DNA of 64,000 bases, from positions 5,518,001 through 5,582,000 of the forward strand of contig NZ_CP062008.1 in assembly GCF_005670685.2 (NCBI RefSeq). Direction: 5' to 3'. A program made the position numbers and the translations under genes. The notes under the pieces were generated by a model. The model searched no databases. It had not been told where the DNA came from and saw only the letters and a program-made list of their open reading frames with translations. Shown in pieces: positions 1 to 40,267 of the stretch. The stretch comes from Mycolicibacterium mucogenicum DSM 44124. GTDB lineage: Bacteria; Actinomycetota; Actinomycetes; Mycobacteriales; Mycobacteriaceae. How positions within the stretch are numbered: the stretch's first letter is position 1; each line of letters starts with the position of its first letter.

Positions 1-37
1 CCCGTAAAGCTGTCGTTACCAATTTTCGGTTTTGGTT

Positions 38-55
38 CACTTTCGGGCCAAAGTG
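38..55. promoter_or_regulatory. Palindrome upstream of kinase-SDR-GntR operon, candidate operator
   Basis: CACTTT and AAAGTG form perfect 6-bp arms around a 6-base spacer (cgggcc), ending 61 bases before the first start codon of the operon. The operon encodes its own GntR/HutC-type regulator, and such regulators bind short palindromes in their own promoters. That this one is the operator is inference. I see no second copy in the window. Confidence 0.35.
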
Positions 56-116
56 CGCTACAACTGACCAGACCAAATAGTGACCGTGCCCACACCGCCA
101 GTTCAGGAGAGCCACA

Positions 117-1133
117 ATGAGCGACATGGCCGCCACCGACTACGAACGCTTCGCGCACGCCGCGCTCCCGCACTACGGGCTCGATTCGGCAACCGTGACG
201 CTGCTGAGCTACTCGGAGAACGGCACCTTCCTGGTGGAATCGGGGACCGAACGCCAGGTCCTGCGCGTGCACCGGCCGGGCTACCACTCGCTGGCCGCCA
301 TCGAATCCGAACTCGACTGGATGGAGAGCCTGCGCCGCGACTCCGCCATCACGACGCCGCAGGTGATTCCCGCCCCCGACGGGCGGCGCGTGGTGGAGGC
401 CCGCATCGGCGACGAGAGCTGTCTCGTCGACTTGTTCACCTTCGTGGAAGGCACCATCGCCGAGGACGACGCCTCCGACATCAGCTTCAGCGAGTTGGGC
501 GCGATCACCGCGACGCTGCACGAGCACGTCCAGCGCTGGCAGCGACCGGAAGCCTTCACGCGCTTCCGGTGGGACCTCGACACCATGCTCGGCGACGCGG
601 GCCGGTGGGGTGACTGGCGTGACGCGCCGGCCCTGTCCGCCGGCGATGCCGCCGTCATCGAAGAGGCCGAGCGCAAGGTCATCGAACGCCTCACCGACTA
701 CGGCATGGGCCCCGACCGTTTCGGACTGGTCCACGCCGATCTGCGGATGTCCAACCTGATGGTGCACAAAGGCAAGATCACCGTCATCGACTTCGACGAC
801 TGCGGCTGGTCGTGGTACCTCGCCGACCTCGGGGCGGTGGTGTCGTTCGTCGAGGACACCCCGGACGCCGCCCGCATCATCGACGAATGGCTCGCGGGCT
901 ACCGCAGCGTCCGCGACATCGCCGCCGCCGATCTCGCCGAAATCCCGACGTTCGTCATGCTGCGCCGCCTGATGCTCACGGCCTGGATCGGCAGCCATCC
1001 CGAATCGGGACCGGCACAGACGCTCGGCCATCGATACGCCTCCGGCACAGCACAATTGGCGCAGGCCTACCTCACCGACCCATCGTGGTTCCGGGTCGAT
1101 GTGCCCGCGACCGCTCCCACTCTCTCCCACTGA
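117..1133 (+). CDS. APH-fold phosphotransferase (small-molecule kinase)
   Basis: This 338-residue protein belongs to the aminoglycoside phosphotransferase/choline kinase fold (PF01636 type), which transfers phosphate from ATP to a small hydroxylated molecule. The catalytic loop HADLRMSN lies at residues 206-213 (Asp208 as base, Asn213 for metal) and the metal-binding DFDD at 225-228. An AGGAGA ribosome site sits 6 bases before the ATG at 117; a second ATG at 126 is possible. It is first in a three-gene operon with a short-chain dehydrogenase (15 bases downstream) and a HutC-type regulator, so a catabolic role on a sugar alcohol, amino alcohol or similar metabolite is more likely than drug resistance. 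The substrate cannot be read from the sequence. Confidence 0.85.
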   Translation: MSDMAATDYERFAHAALPHYGLDSATVTLLSYSENGTFLVESGTERQVLRVHRPGYHSLAAIESELDWMESLRRDSAITTPQVIPAPDGRRVVEARIGDESCLVDLFTFVEGTIAEDDASDISFSELGAITATLHEHVQRWQRPEAFTRFRWDLDTMLGDAGRWGDWRDAPALSAGDAAVIEEAERKVIERLTDYGMGPDRFGLVHADLRMSNLMVHKGKITVIDFDDCGWSWYLADLGAVVSFVEDTPDAARIIDEWLAGYRSVRDIAAADLAEIPTFVMLRRLMLTAWIGSHPESGPAQTLGHRYASGTAQLAQAYLTDPSWFRVDVPATAPTLSH

Positions 1134-1148
1134 CAGGACACGCGCACC

Positions 1149-1925
1149 ATGTTCGATCTCACCAACAAGAACGTCATCGTCACCGGCGCCACCAAGGGCA
1201 TCGGCTACGGCATCGCCGCGGTGTTCGCCACCGCAGGCGCCAATGTCGCCGTGGCCGCCCGCTCACTGCACGACCTCGACACCGCCGTCGCCGGCCTCGA
1301 CGGGCTCGGGTCCGGCAAGATCATCGGAGTCTCGGTCGATGTCGCCGATCCCCGGTCCTGCCAGGCGATGGCCGAGGCCGCCGTCGACGCCTTCGGCGGT
1401 ATCGACGTGCTGTGCGCAAACGCCGGCATCTTCCCCGAGGCACCGCTGGCCACCATGACGCCCGACGATCTCGCCACCGTGCTCGACGTCAACGTCAAGG
1501 GCACCGTCTACAGCGTGCAGGCCTGTCTCGAAGCGCTCACCCGCAGCGGCGCCGGGCGCGTCATCATCACCTCGTCGATCACCGGTCCGGTGACGGGCTT
1601 CCCCGGCTGGTCGCACTACGGCGCGTCCAAGGCCGCACAGCTGGGCTTCATGCGCACCGCCGCAATCGAACTCGCGGCGAAGCACATCACCGTCAACGCC
1701 ATCCTGCCCGGCAACATCCTCACCGAGGGGCTGCAGGAGATGGGCGAGGACTACATCGCCGGCATGGCCCGCTCCATCCCCGCCGGGACGCTGGGCACTC
1801 CGGAAGACATCGGTCACCTCGCCGCGTTCTTGGCCAGCGACGAGGCCCGCTACCTGACGGGCCAGTCGATCGTCGTCGACGGTGGGCAAATCCTGCCGGA
1901 ATCGCTGGACGCCGTCGCCGGGTGA
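1149..1925 (+). CDS. Short-chain dehydrogenase/reductase (FabG-like)
   Basis: A classical SDR of 258 residues that oxidises or reduces a hydroxy/keto group with NAD(P)H. The cofactor motif TGATKGIG is at residues 12-19, NAG at 91-93, and the catalytic set is Asn115, Ser143, Tyr157 and Lys161 (YGASK). Length is normal for the family. It lies 15 bases after the kinase gene and 15 bases before the GntR gene and is probably co-transcribed with both. The kinase plus dehydrogenase pairing suggests stepwise degradation of a hydroxylated carbon source. The annotation as 3-oxoacyl-ACP reductase that many such proteins receive is not supported by context here, because no fatty-acid synthesis genes are adjacent. 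Confidence 0.88.
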   Translation: MFDLTNKNVIVTGATKGIGYGIAAVFATAGANVAVAARSLHDLDTAVAGLDGLGSGKIIGVSVDVADPRSCQAMAEAAVDAFGGIDVLCANAGIFPEAPLATMTPDDLATVLDVNVKGTVYSVQACLEALTRSGAGRVIITSSITGPVTGFPGWSHYGASKAAQLGFMRTAAIELAAKHITVNAILPGNILTEGLQEMGEDYIAGMARSIPAGTLGTPEDIGHLAAFLASDEARYLTGQSIVVDGGQILPESLDAVAG

Positions 1926-1940
1926 CAACAGGTCGGTACG

Positions 1941-2735
1941 GTGAACGACATGGACGAGTCCGAAGGTGGCCCGGTAGCCGAGGATGTGCGGCGCCGCATC
2001 GTCAGCATGCTCGACGCCGGAACGCTCCGTCCCGGTGACCGTCTCGGTTCCGAACGCGAGATGGCCGAGCAGTTCTCCGTCTCGCGGGCGACGCTGCGCA
2101 GCGCCCTGGTGCCGCTGAGCCGTGCCGGCATCCTGGAACGGCGCAGCGGCCGTGCGGGTGGCACGTTCATCAAGACCGTGCTCGTGGAGCGCAACGTCGC
2201 CGAGCTGTCGGGCCTGCCGAATCGGCTCAAGCAGGGCGGTCATTCCACGACCCGCAGCCGGGTGTTGTCGACGGCCCTGCGCGGCGCCACGGCCATCGAG
2301 GCGCAACGCCTGGGGGTCGAGCCCGGCACCGAACTCGTTGTCGTACAGCGCCTGCGCTACGCCGACGGTTTCCCGCTGTCGGTCGACTGCGCGCATTTCC
2401 CCGCCGACCTCGTGCCGGACCTGCTGGAGCAACCGCTCGGCGGGTCGCTCTACGACATCCTGGCGGTCCGCTACGACCTGCGGCCGGTGACGTCGGTCGA
2501 GAGCATCGAAGTCGTCAGCGCCAACCCCCGTGAAGCGTCCTGGCTCGAAATCCCCACGCGTACTCCCCTGCTGGCGATGACGCGCGTCGCCTCGGATGCG
2601 GGCGGGCGGCCGTTCGAGTACTCCGAAGACCTGTTCCGCGCCGACCGGGTCCGGCTCGTCGCCAAGACCTCCGCGCTGGCCGAGCGCGAGACCCTCGGTA
2701 CCGACGGGCGCGTCGAGCTGACCGTCACCGCCTAG
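1941..2735 (+). CDS. GntR-family (HutC type) transcriptional regulator
   Basis: A 264-residue regulator with an N-terminal winged helix-turn-helix (about residues 15-75; SEREMAEQFSVSRATLRSAL is the recognition region) and a C-terminal UTRA ligand-binding domain (about 95-255), the HutC subfamily layout. Translation starts at GTG 1941, or at ATG 1950 nine bases later. It is the last gene of the kinase-SDR operon and probably represses it until the pathway's substrate or phosphorylated intermediate is present; the 18-bp palindrome at 38-55 is a candidate target. The function as a local regulator is inferred from family and position. Confidence 0.88.
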   Translation: MNDMDESEGGPVAEDVRRRIVSMLDAGTLRPGDRLGSEREMAEQFSVSRATLRSALVPLSRAGILERRSGRAGGTFIKTVLVERNVAELSGLPNRLKQGGHSTTRSRVLSTALRGATAIEAQRLGVEPGTELVVVQRLRYADGFPLSVDCAHFPADLVPDLLEQPLGGSLYDILAVRYDLRPVTSVESIEVVSANPREASWLEIPTRTPLLAMTRVASDAGGRPFEYSEDLFRADRVRLVAKTSALAERETLGTDGRVELTVTA

Positions 2736-2786
2736 CTGTCCCACCGAGCGCGCCGAGAATGCCCAGGGATTTCCACTAGCTCCAGC

Positions 2787-4148
2787 TCATTTAGGCTGCG
2801 GCACAAGTGAAAACAAGTCGTTCGCGCCGCGCCCCAACAGCGTGGTGTTGACCCTCCATACTTCCCGCACAGTCACGTCTGGGGAGCTTGTGCCTGGCAT
2901 GGCCCACGCGGTTTCACATGTCGCCATATCCATGCCATAGGCGACCGGTGATGGCTCGCCCGTCAGGATGGCGATCGCGCCATCAGAGCCGATGTAGCTG
3001 GTGGACAGGCCTTCGGCATCGCAGGCCTTTCCCTTGGCGCCCGTTCGCAGGTCGAATTGCTGCCAACTTCGAAGCCGCTTGTCGGAGGCGACGTACAGGG
3101 TCGTACCGATGAGCCGTGCGTAGAGCCGTAACGTCGGCTTGGGGATTTCGAGCAGTTGCCGCCCACTCATCGTGACGACTCGAAGCTGCGACTCGTCCTC
3201 CACGATCGGCACGTCGGGCGAGGTATTCACAAGGCCTCCGGCCATCTGCGCCGATAACCGGCCGGATTCATCAAGCAGCGCAACGCGTTCCGTGCCGTCT
3301 TGATCGTGATAGCTGAACCCGAACCCACCGGCGTAGACGATGGCACCTCCGACTGATGCGTCACGCCCCGCTGAAGGCTTCACCGAGGCGCCGTCGACAA
3401 CCGAGAAAACGATGTCCGGCGCCCTGAAAACACCTTGCGACGCAAACTTCATCGGCTGAAGGTCCGAATTGGGTCCCGCAGAATCCCCGAGCAGACCATC
3501 GCCCGGGACAAACCATGTGGGCTCGGCATGCGGGCCGACCCCATGAACACCGCTGTCCGGCACCGCGGCAACCACGTAGTCACCTACCTGGCTCAAGCGT
3601 GGTTCGGGACCTGATCCGTATGCTCGTAGTTCAGTCGGGCCGTCGAACATCACGGCCCCAGTCTCGGTGTTGACGACCCACGCCCGCCGCGGCTGTCCCG
3701 AAGCCTCCCATACGCACAACAACATCGCCGGCCCATTCACGAAACAGCGAGTACTGGCCGCGCGTGCGTTGGGGCCCAGCCGAACCGGAGCGAACAGCCG
3801 GTGACCATCCGCCACGTTGACCCCGACAACTCGCCACCCGTCGCCCGAGGCACCGAGAAAGAATCCACGGTCCCCCACATTGCCGGCCGGATGGATCATC
3901 GAATCTGTCGGCAGCCCCAGTTCGGCGGCCGTGACGCGCCAGCCGAACACCGGTTGCTTCCGCATCGACTGAGATAGCAACAACTGTTTGGGCAACCCCA
4001 ACTGCTCTGCGGTAGCCAACGGTGGCGCAGACTCTGGCCTGCCGCCGACCGGTCGCTGGGCGACGATCGCGGCAGCCACAACCGCAGCGACCAAAGCCAG
4101 CGCACCAGCCACCAGCCACCACTTGCGAAGCCCGCCTCGACGGATCAT
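2787..4148 (-). CDS. Membrane-anchored extracytoplasmic protein, beta-propeller-like
   Basis: The product has 453 residues. A basic N-terminus and one hydrophobic segment (about residues 10-30, WWLVAGALALVAAVVAAAIVA) anchor a long C-terminal part that should lie outside the cytoplasm. That part contains repeated short beta-strand-like units with alternating hydrophobics (for example VVNTETGAVMF, VALLDESGRL, FDLRTGAKG), reminiscent of PQQ/WD-type beta-propellers, but I cannot assign a named family. Its start overlaps the end of the upstream membrane-protein gene by 4 bases (ATGA), so the two are translationally coupled. Function unknown. It is last in a minus-strand cassette whose first gene is a truncated fragment (4909-5368). 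Confidence 0.7.
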   Translation of the reverse strand: MIRRGGLRKWWLVAGALALVAAVVAAAIVAQRPVGGRPESAPPLATAEQLGLPKQLLLSQSMRKQPVFGWRVTAAELGLPTDSMIHPAGNVGDRGFFLGASGDGWRVVGVNVADGHRLFAPVRLGPNARAASTRCFVNGPAMLLCVWEASGQPRRAWVVNTETGAVMFDGPTELRAYGSGPEPRLSQVGDYVVAAVPDSGVHGVGPHAEPTWFVPGDGLLGDSAGPNSDLQPMKFASQGVFRAPDIVFSVVDGASVKPSAGRDASVGGAIVYAGGFGFSYHDQDGTERVALLDESGRLSAQMAGGLVNTSPDVPIVEDESQLRVVTMSGRQLLEIPKPTLRLYARLIGTTLYVASDKRLRSWQQFDLRTGAKGKACDAEGLSTSYIGSDGAIAILTGEPSPVAYGMDMATCETAWAMPGTSSPDVTVREVWRVNTTLLGRGANDLFSLVPQPK

Positions 4149-4900
4149 TCGACCTCGAAGTCCTGCGCCCGCAGCCGTTCGATCGCCCGGCCATTGGCGA
4201 GCTCACCGCGGTTCTCCGGATGCAACCAGTAATGCCGGATAGCCCAGTAGAGCGCAGCTCCATTCACCTGGTAGGTAGGCAAGCTGTTGATGGTCTGCGT
4301 TTCACCATCTGTCATCACCATTACCGCCGGACAGCTCACGGTCTTGCCTTTGGGAGCCTGGTCAATGACATCCACCACGTCATCCCACGCTCCACTGGCG
4401 GTCGTGGTTACGGAGTTTGAGACCTCAAACCCTTCCGGGGACAGTTTCAGATATCCCCAACCGTTCGACCTGCCTCGCAGGAGAAGGTAGGAGAACCAAC
4501 ACACCAGTCCGGCAACGATAATGGGGTAATAGATTTGCCTGGCCCCACCGATTCCGATTGCGAGCCGCCCGCTAGGAACGTAACAAACAAAAGAAATTCC
4601 ACTAACTATTGCACTGACAATCAATAGCTCCAGGAACCGCGTCTTTGCGTGTGGCGGACGGAAATATGTGCCGTCGGCTTCACTGGTTGCCTGAGGAACA
4701 ACGCGACCCAGCCGAACCTGTAGTGCCAAAACAAGCAGAAACAGAAAACATAGTAGTAGCCCGACAGCGAACACAGAGGTTAGATAGTCACGACGACCAA
4801 CTAGATAGACAACCCAGATGAAGCAAAGTGCAACGAGAACCGCAAAAACCAAGATAGACAAATTCGCGGCCATTCTTGGATTTTTCCAGTGCTCGGGCAT
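4145..4900 (-). CDS. Membrane protein with C-terminal cytoplasmic domain, unknown
   Basis: A 251-residue protein with about four membrane segments in the first 60% (hydrophobic runs starting FAVLVALCFIWVVYLV, then FAVGLLLCFLFLLVLAL, two more after residue 100) followed by a soluble region containing a PH-like pattern (LSPEGFEVSNSV). I chose the ATG at 4900 because it lies just after the stop of the upstream fragment (4909-4911); an in-frame ATG at 4951 would overlap that fragment. The coding sequence is visibly richer in A and T than its neighbours (4501-4900 especially), a sign of foreign origin or relaxed selection. Function unknown; coupled to the downstream propeller-like gene. Confidence 0.65.
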   Translation of the reverse strand: MPEHWKNPRMAANLSILVFAVLVALCFIWVVYLVGRRDYLTSVFAVGLLLCFLFLLVLALQVRLGRVVPQATSEADGTYFRPPHAKTRFLELLIVSAIVSGISFVCYVPSGRLAIGIGGARQIYYPIIVAGLVCWFSYLLLRGRSNGWGYLKLSPEGFEVSNSVTTTASGAWDDVVDVIDQAPKGKTVSCPAVMVMTDGETQTINSLPTYQVNGAALYWAIRHYWLHPENRGELANGRAIERLRAQDFEVE

Positions 4901-4908
4901 CTGTAATT

Positions 4909-5368
4909 CTATTTCGGGCAAAATGCACCACCAACCTGATTTCCTATCCACTCCATTCCCTTGCCCCCGCCGAACGCACCTCCGACCGCAAACACTGGCA
5001 CTGTAAATGCCGCCACCTCGGGCCCAAACGGCGCACCGACTACGGCACCAAGCTTTGCACCGCCCCAGCCTCCGGCGTAATCGCCGCCAACCCCGAAAAC
5101 CCCAGAGATGCCTGCGACACAGGCCTCATGCGGAGTCGGCGCAGCGGCAAACTTGTACATTGTTGTCAATAGTCCCAGAGCTGGCCCGCCGTATCTGGCA
5201 GCCTTACCGATGTCCTTGACGGAGTCCGGGGTCAGCCCCGGCAGGCTGCCGCCTCGGCCCACGTGTGCATCGAGGCCGGTGAGTGCCCCGCCGACCACCG
5301 TCGGCGCGTCGCTGGTGAAGAATGGATTGTCGGGCGGCAACGCTGTAGATGGCCTGCTGGCCGCGGAT
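4909..5368 (-). pseudogene. 3' fragment of a truncated gene (glycine-rich, toxin/ESX-effector-like C-terminus)
   Basis: About 150 codons remain, reading NPFFTSDAPTVVGGALTGLD near the start and ending with a glycine-rich hydrophobic tail (GGDYAGGWGGAKLGAVVG, GGAFGGGKGMEW). The reading frame continues upstream only by running out of frame through the end of the hydrolase gene (5369-6079), and no plausible start codon with a ribosome site exists for it, so the 5' part of the gene appears lost. Glycine-zipper C-termini preceded by a proline-rich linker are typical of large secreted or WXG100/polymorphic-toxin-like mycobacterial proteins, but the family cannot be confirmed from this remnant. It is followed by two membrane-protein genes on the same strand. 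An expressed short protein from 5433 cannot be excluded. Confidence 0.5.
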
Positions 5369-6079
5369 TCACGCGAACAGGTCGACGGCCGCGGCGATGC
5401 GGCCGGCGGCATCGCCGATGATCGCCTCGCCATGGCCGAATCCGGCGATGCGGGCGCCGGTCGCGGCGATGGTGCCGGCGGCCCGGACCGCGGCGGGCCG
5501 GTCGGTGTTGAAGACGCCCACCGCCACTTGACCGTTCACCTCGGCGACGGCGTCGCCGGTGAGCACGGCATCGTCGTCCGGCAGATACAGTGCGACACTG
5601 CCCGGGGTGTGCCCCGGTACGGCGATGACGCGGGCACCACCACCGAAGTCGAGGACGTCGCCGTCGGCGACCGTGCGATCGACACGGCAGGCCGGGCCGT
5701 GCGGTGCGGCGTCGAAGTCCGGCCGCAGCATCCGTTCGGCATCGGTGAGCACCGGTATCGGCCCGTCGGCGGCACCCGTGATGTATGCCGAATCACGCTC
5801 TCCGGCAATGACTTCGGCACCTGACCAGCCGGCGATCTCGGCGGCGGCGCCGCAGTGGTCCTCGTGAAAGTGCGTCAGCACAATGCGTTTCACGTCGGCG
5901 GCCCCGCGGCCCAGCGCTGCGAGGGCGTCGGCGATCAGCGCGGCGCTGTCGGGCCAGCCGGTATCGACGAGCGTCACGCCGTCGGGGTCGAGTCGCAGGT
6001 AGCAATTGAGCAGATGTGCGCGCTCACCAGGGATCCGCAGTCGGTACAACGAGGGGGTCAGCGCGAGCAGATCGGCCAT
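5369..6079 (-). CDS. Metallo-beta-lactamase-fold hydrolase
   Basis: A 236-residue protein of the MBL superfamily, glyoxalase-II-like branch. The zinc motif HFHEDH lies at residues 70-75; further metal ligands are in VPGHTPGS (about residue 156), TGDAV and GFGHGEA. The start is ATG 6079, nine bases after the mmpL stop, so it is very likely the last gene of the mbtH-NRPS-mmpL operon. A thioesterase-like or other hydrolytic role in lipopeptide maturation, editing or detoxification is possible, but MBL proteins act on many substrates and nothing in the sequence fixes this one. Its 3' end abuts the truncated gene fragment at 4909-5368. Confidence 0.82.
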   Translation of the reverse strand: MADLLALTPSLYRLRIPGERAHLLNCYLRLDPDGVTLVDTGWPDSAALIADALAALGRGAADVKRIVLTHFHEDHCGAAAEIAGWSGAEVIAGERDSAYITGAADGPIPVLTDAERMLRPDFDAAPHGPACRVDRTVADGDVLDFGGGARVIAVPGHTPGSVALYLPDDDAVLTGDAVAEVNGQVAVGVFNTDRPAAVRAAGTIAATGARIAGFGHGEAIIGDAAGRIAAAVDLFA

Positions 6080-6088
6080 GTCCCCACG

Positions 6089-9054
6089 CTAGCTCAGGGC
6101 GGGCGCCGGGTTCCGCTTGGTCCGCGACGGCCACCAGTTGTACTTGCCGACCAGCACGGCGAGCGCCGGCACGGTGACGGTGCGCACGATGAGGGTGTCG
6201 ATCAGCAGGCCCACGCCGATGATGAAGCCGCCCTGCACCATCGAGCCGATGCTGCTGAACAACATGGCGAACATGGGTGCGGCGAAAATCATTCCGGCAG
6301 AGGTGATCACACTGCCGGTGCTGCGCACGGTGCGGATGACGCCCGAGCGGATGCCGTTCGGGGATTCGTCGCGGATCCGGGAGATCAGCAGCATGTTGTA
6401 GTCGGCGCCGACGGCCACCAGCACGATGAAGGCCATGCCCGGGGTGCTCGCCGCCATGGGCTGACCGCCGAGGATCTGCAGCACGATGACGCCGATGCCG
6501 AGCGACGACAGGCACGAGAGGATCACGGTGCCAACGAGATACAGCGGCGCGACGACGGCCCGCAGCAGCAGCACCAGGATCAGGAAGACCACGATGACGG
6601 TCATCAGCACGATGTACCGCAGGTCCTTGTTGAAGTAGTCGCGCAGTTCCGCGTAGTACGGCGTCATGCCCGACATCGCGATCTTGGCGTCCGCCAGCGA
6701 CGTATTCGCCTGGGCGCCTTGCGCGGCGGCGAGAATCGCCTTGACCTGATCCATGGCCTTGGTGTCGTACGGGTTGAGCTTGGACTCGACCAGGTACCGC
6801 GCCGAATGCCCGTCCGGCGACATGAAAACCCGCGCCAGGTCTTTGAATTTGTCGTTGCCGAGGATTTCCGGGGAGATGTAGAAGCCGGCGGCTCCCGGCT
6901 CGGACGCGTGCAGTTTCATCGCCAGTAGGAATGCCGAGGCGTGCGAAAGACCTTCGCCGAGCTGCTTGGTCTGGTCGTCGAGGACGCGCAGCCCTTCGGC
7001 GATCTTGCGGCTGCCCTCGGCCAGGGCGTTGGCGCCCTCCTGCAGGGCGGCCATGTTCTGCTTCATGCCGCCCGGGCTGCTGGCACCGCCACTGCCGCCG
7101 GCACCGCCAAGGGAGCGAAGGGCTTTGGCCGCGGAGTCCAACGACGGCTGCATCTTGTGCAACCCGTCCGAGAGCCGCTGCAGTTGGTCGCGCTGCCCCG
7201 CACAATCCGGATCGGCATCGCAGTTCGGATTGTCCTTGCGCTGCTGCAGCAGCGCATCGGCCATGGCGACCATGTCCTGGAAGTTCTGGCTGCCCGACCG
7301 CGGCGGGATGTTCGGAACGTCGCCGGAATTGCGCACGCTGTCCAGCTGGCGCTGCGCGTCCTGGAATTCCTGCGAGCTCTCCAGCTGGTCCTTGATGCTC
7401 GCCATGCTCTCGTTCAGGTTGTCGAGCACGCCCATGGTCTTGGTCAGCTGGGTGCGCACGGTGGCCAGGCTGTCGGCGAGCTTGCCCGCGCCGCCGACCA
7501 GGGCCTGTCGTTGGTCGACACTGCCGTTGATCTTGTTGGTGGCTTCCGCGAGTTTGTCGCCGATCTCGCCGGCCTGGTAACTCAGCGTCGCCTGTTCCAA
7601 CGGGGCGCCGGTGGGCCGGGTGACGCCGCGGACGGCGGCGATGTCGGGCAGCTGCGCGACGCGCTGCGCCATCTGTTCGAGGTCGGCGAGGCCCTTGGTC
7701 GTCCGCAGGTCGTGCGGCGACTGGACGAAAAGGTACTGCGGCGCCGTCACACTCGCCGGGAAGTGCCGCTCGATGGCGGCCATGCCGATGTTGCTCTCGG
7801 CCGTCGCGGGCAGCGCGGTACGGGCGTCGTAGCTGGTGTGCAGCCAGCCGACGCCGGCGGCCAGCGCGATCAGCACGACGAGGCTGCCGACCAGATGCAC
7901 CACGGGGCGCCGCACGATGTTGATGCCGGACCGGTGCCAGAAGCGGCTGGTCAGTTCCTTGCGGGGCCTGGCCCAGCCGCGCCGTCCGACGAGCGTCAGG
8001 ATGGCCGGCAACAGTGTGATCGACGACAGGAACGCCACCGCGATCGTGACCGCCAGCGCCGGGCCGGTGGTCGAGAAGACCTTGAGGGAGGTGAAACTCA
8101 TGCCCAGGAACGTCACCGCGACGGTGGCCGCCGACGCCGCGATCACCTTGCCGATGGCGGTCAGCGCCCGCGCCACGGCCTCGTCGGAATCGAGTCCCTG
8201 CCTGAGGTATTCGTGGTAACGACTGATCAGGAAGACGGCGTAGTCCACACCGGCGCCGATCATCATCGCGCTCATGAATACGACGGTCTGCTGCGAGATG
8301 GGCAGCCCCCACGTCGCCAGGGCTGCCACGCCCTGCGTCGCGGCGGCCTGCGACACCGTGATGGTCGCCAGCGGCACCAGGATGGTGACGATATTGCGGT
8401 ACACCACAAAGAGAATCAGCAGCACCATGACGACCGTGGCGGTCTCGATGACCCGCAGATCACGCAACCCGAGCTGTTCGCGTTCGGCGACGGTGGCCGT
8501 CAGGCCCGTCATGTGGTAGTTGAGCGACGAGCCGGCAGTCCCTTGATTCAAGGTGTGGTCGACGATGCCGACGACGCGCTTGTACGCCTCGCTGGACTCC
8601 GGCGAGCCCAGCTCACCCCGGATACCGACGGGGATGAACCACGCCTTGTTGTCCTTGCTGGCCAACACTTCTCGCATGGGCGGCTGCGAGATGAAGTCCT
8701 GCACCATCACCACGTCGGCGGTGTCGCGGTGCAGGCTGTCGACCAGGGTGCGGTAGACGTCTTCGTCGGCCTTGGTCAGGCCGTTCTCGTCGGTGAGGAC
8801 CACCAGCGCGATGTTCTGGATCCCGGGCTCATGGAACGCGGACGTCATGTCCCGGGTCGCCGCCATGACCGCGGAGTTGCTCGGCAGCAGCTCCTGGTTC
8901 CGATCGCTCGCCAGCTTCATCAGCGGCGGCACGGCCGCCGACAGCGCCACGACGAGCAGCAGCCAGGCGCCGATCACGGCCCAGGGCCGGCGTAGCACCA
9001 ATCGCGCCAGCAGCTCGAAAGCCCCGGCGAACACACCTTTGCCCGACCGAGCTA

Positions 9055-9058
<4 letters not shown>
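6089..9058 (-). CDS. MmpL-family RND transporter (lipopeptide exporter candidate)
   Basis: A 989-residue inner-membrane transporter of the mycobacterial MmpL branch of RND pumps, which move complex lipids and lipopeptides outward using the proton gradient. One N-terminal membrane segment (about 26-48) precedes a large periplasmic loop; membrane segments cluster at about 195-345 and 770-960 with a second, longer loop of about 350 residues between them. Both halves carry the conserved Asp-Tyr pair of the proton relay ([13 protein letters not shown] and [14 protein letters not shown]). Translation starts at GTG 9058, overlapping the NRPS stop codon (GTGA), so the two products are made together. 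This coupling argues that it exports the NRPS product. No MmpS partner gene is present in the window. Confidence 0.92.
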
Positions 9059-40008
<30,950 letters not shown>

Positions 40009-40042
40009 TGAAATGTCGAACTACCCCTGAACTAACGAACGC

Positions 40043-40267
40043 TCAGAGTCGCTGGCCAACCGACAGTCGGTCACGCAAGCTCTTGGGCCGGATGTCGGTC
40101 CATTCCCGTTCGATGTACTCCAGGCACGAGGCACGGTCGGCTTCGCCGTGCACCACTCGCCAACCCTCGGGAACGTCCGCGAACGTGGGCCACAGGCTGT
40201 GCTGCTCCTCGTCGTTGACCAACACAAAAAAGGTGCCATTGTCGTCATCGAACGGGTTGGTGCTCAT
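40043..40267 (-). CDS. mbtH: MbtH-like protein, NRPS adenylation-domain partner
   Basis: A 74-residue MbtH-family protein that binds adenylation domains and is needed for their folding or activity. It has the family signature: [24 protein letters not shown], then VPEGW and the third conserved Trp in WTDIRP. The start at ATG 40267 is chosen because GGGGAG lies just upstream (40272-40277) and the family normally begins MSxNPFD; an upstream in-frame start at 40279 would overlap that ribosome site. It is the first gene of the operon, 34 bases before the giant NRPS. It is presumably a dedicated partner of that enzyme and is not necessarily the mycobactin-cluster paralogue after which the family is named. 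Confidence 0.95.
   Translation of the reverse strand: MSTNPFDDDNGTFFVLVNDEEQHSLWPTFADVPEGWRVVHGEADRASCLEYIEREWTDIRPKSLRDRLSVGQRL

Noticed and set aside
62..80. DasR-like half-site (AGACCA) in the first promoter region
   Set aside because: Only one half of the known palindrome matches; the cleaner palindrome at 38-55 is the better candidate.
117..1133. Aminoglycoside-resistance gene
   Set aside because: APH-fold kinases are diverse; operon context with a dehydrogenase and HutC regulator points to metabolism, and no resistance-specific signature is seen.
1263..2744. Minus-strand open frame of 493 codons opposite the SDR and GntR genes
   Set aside because: Shadow of two clearly recognisable plus-strand genes; its translation has no family features.
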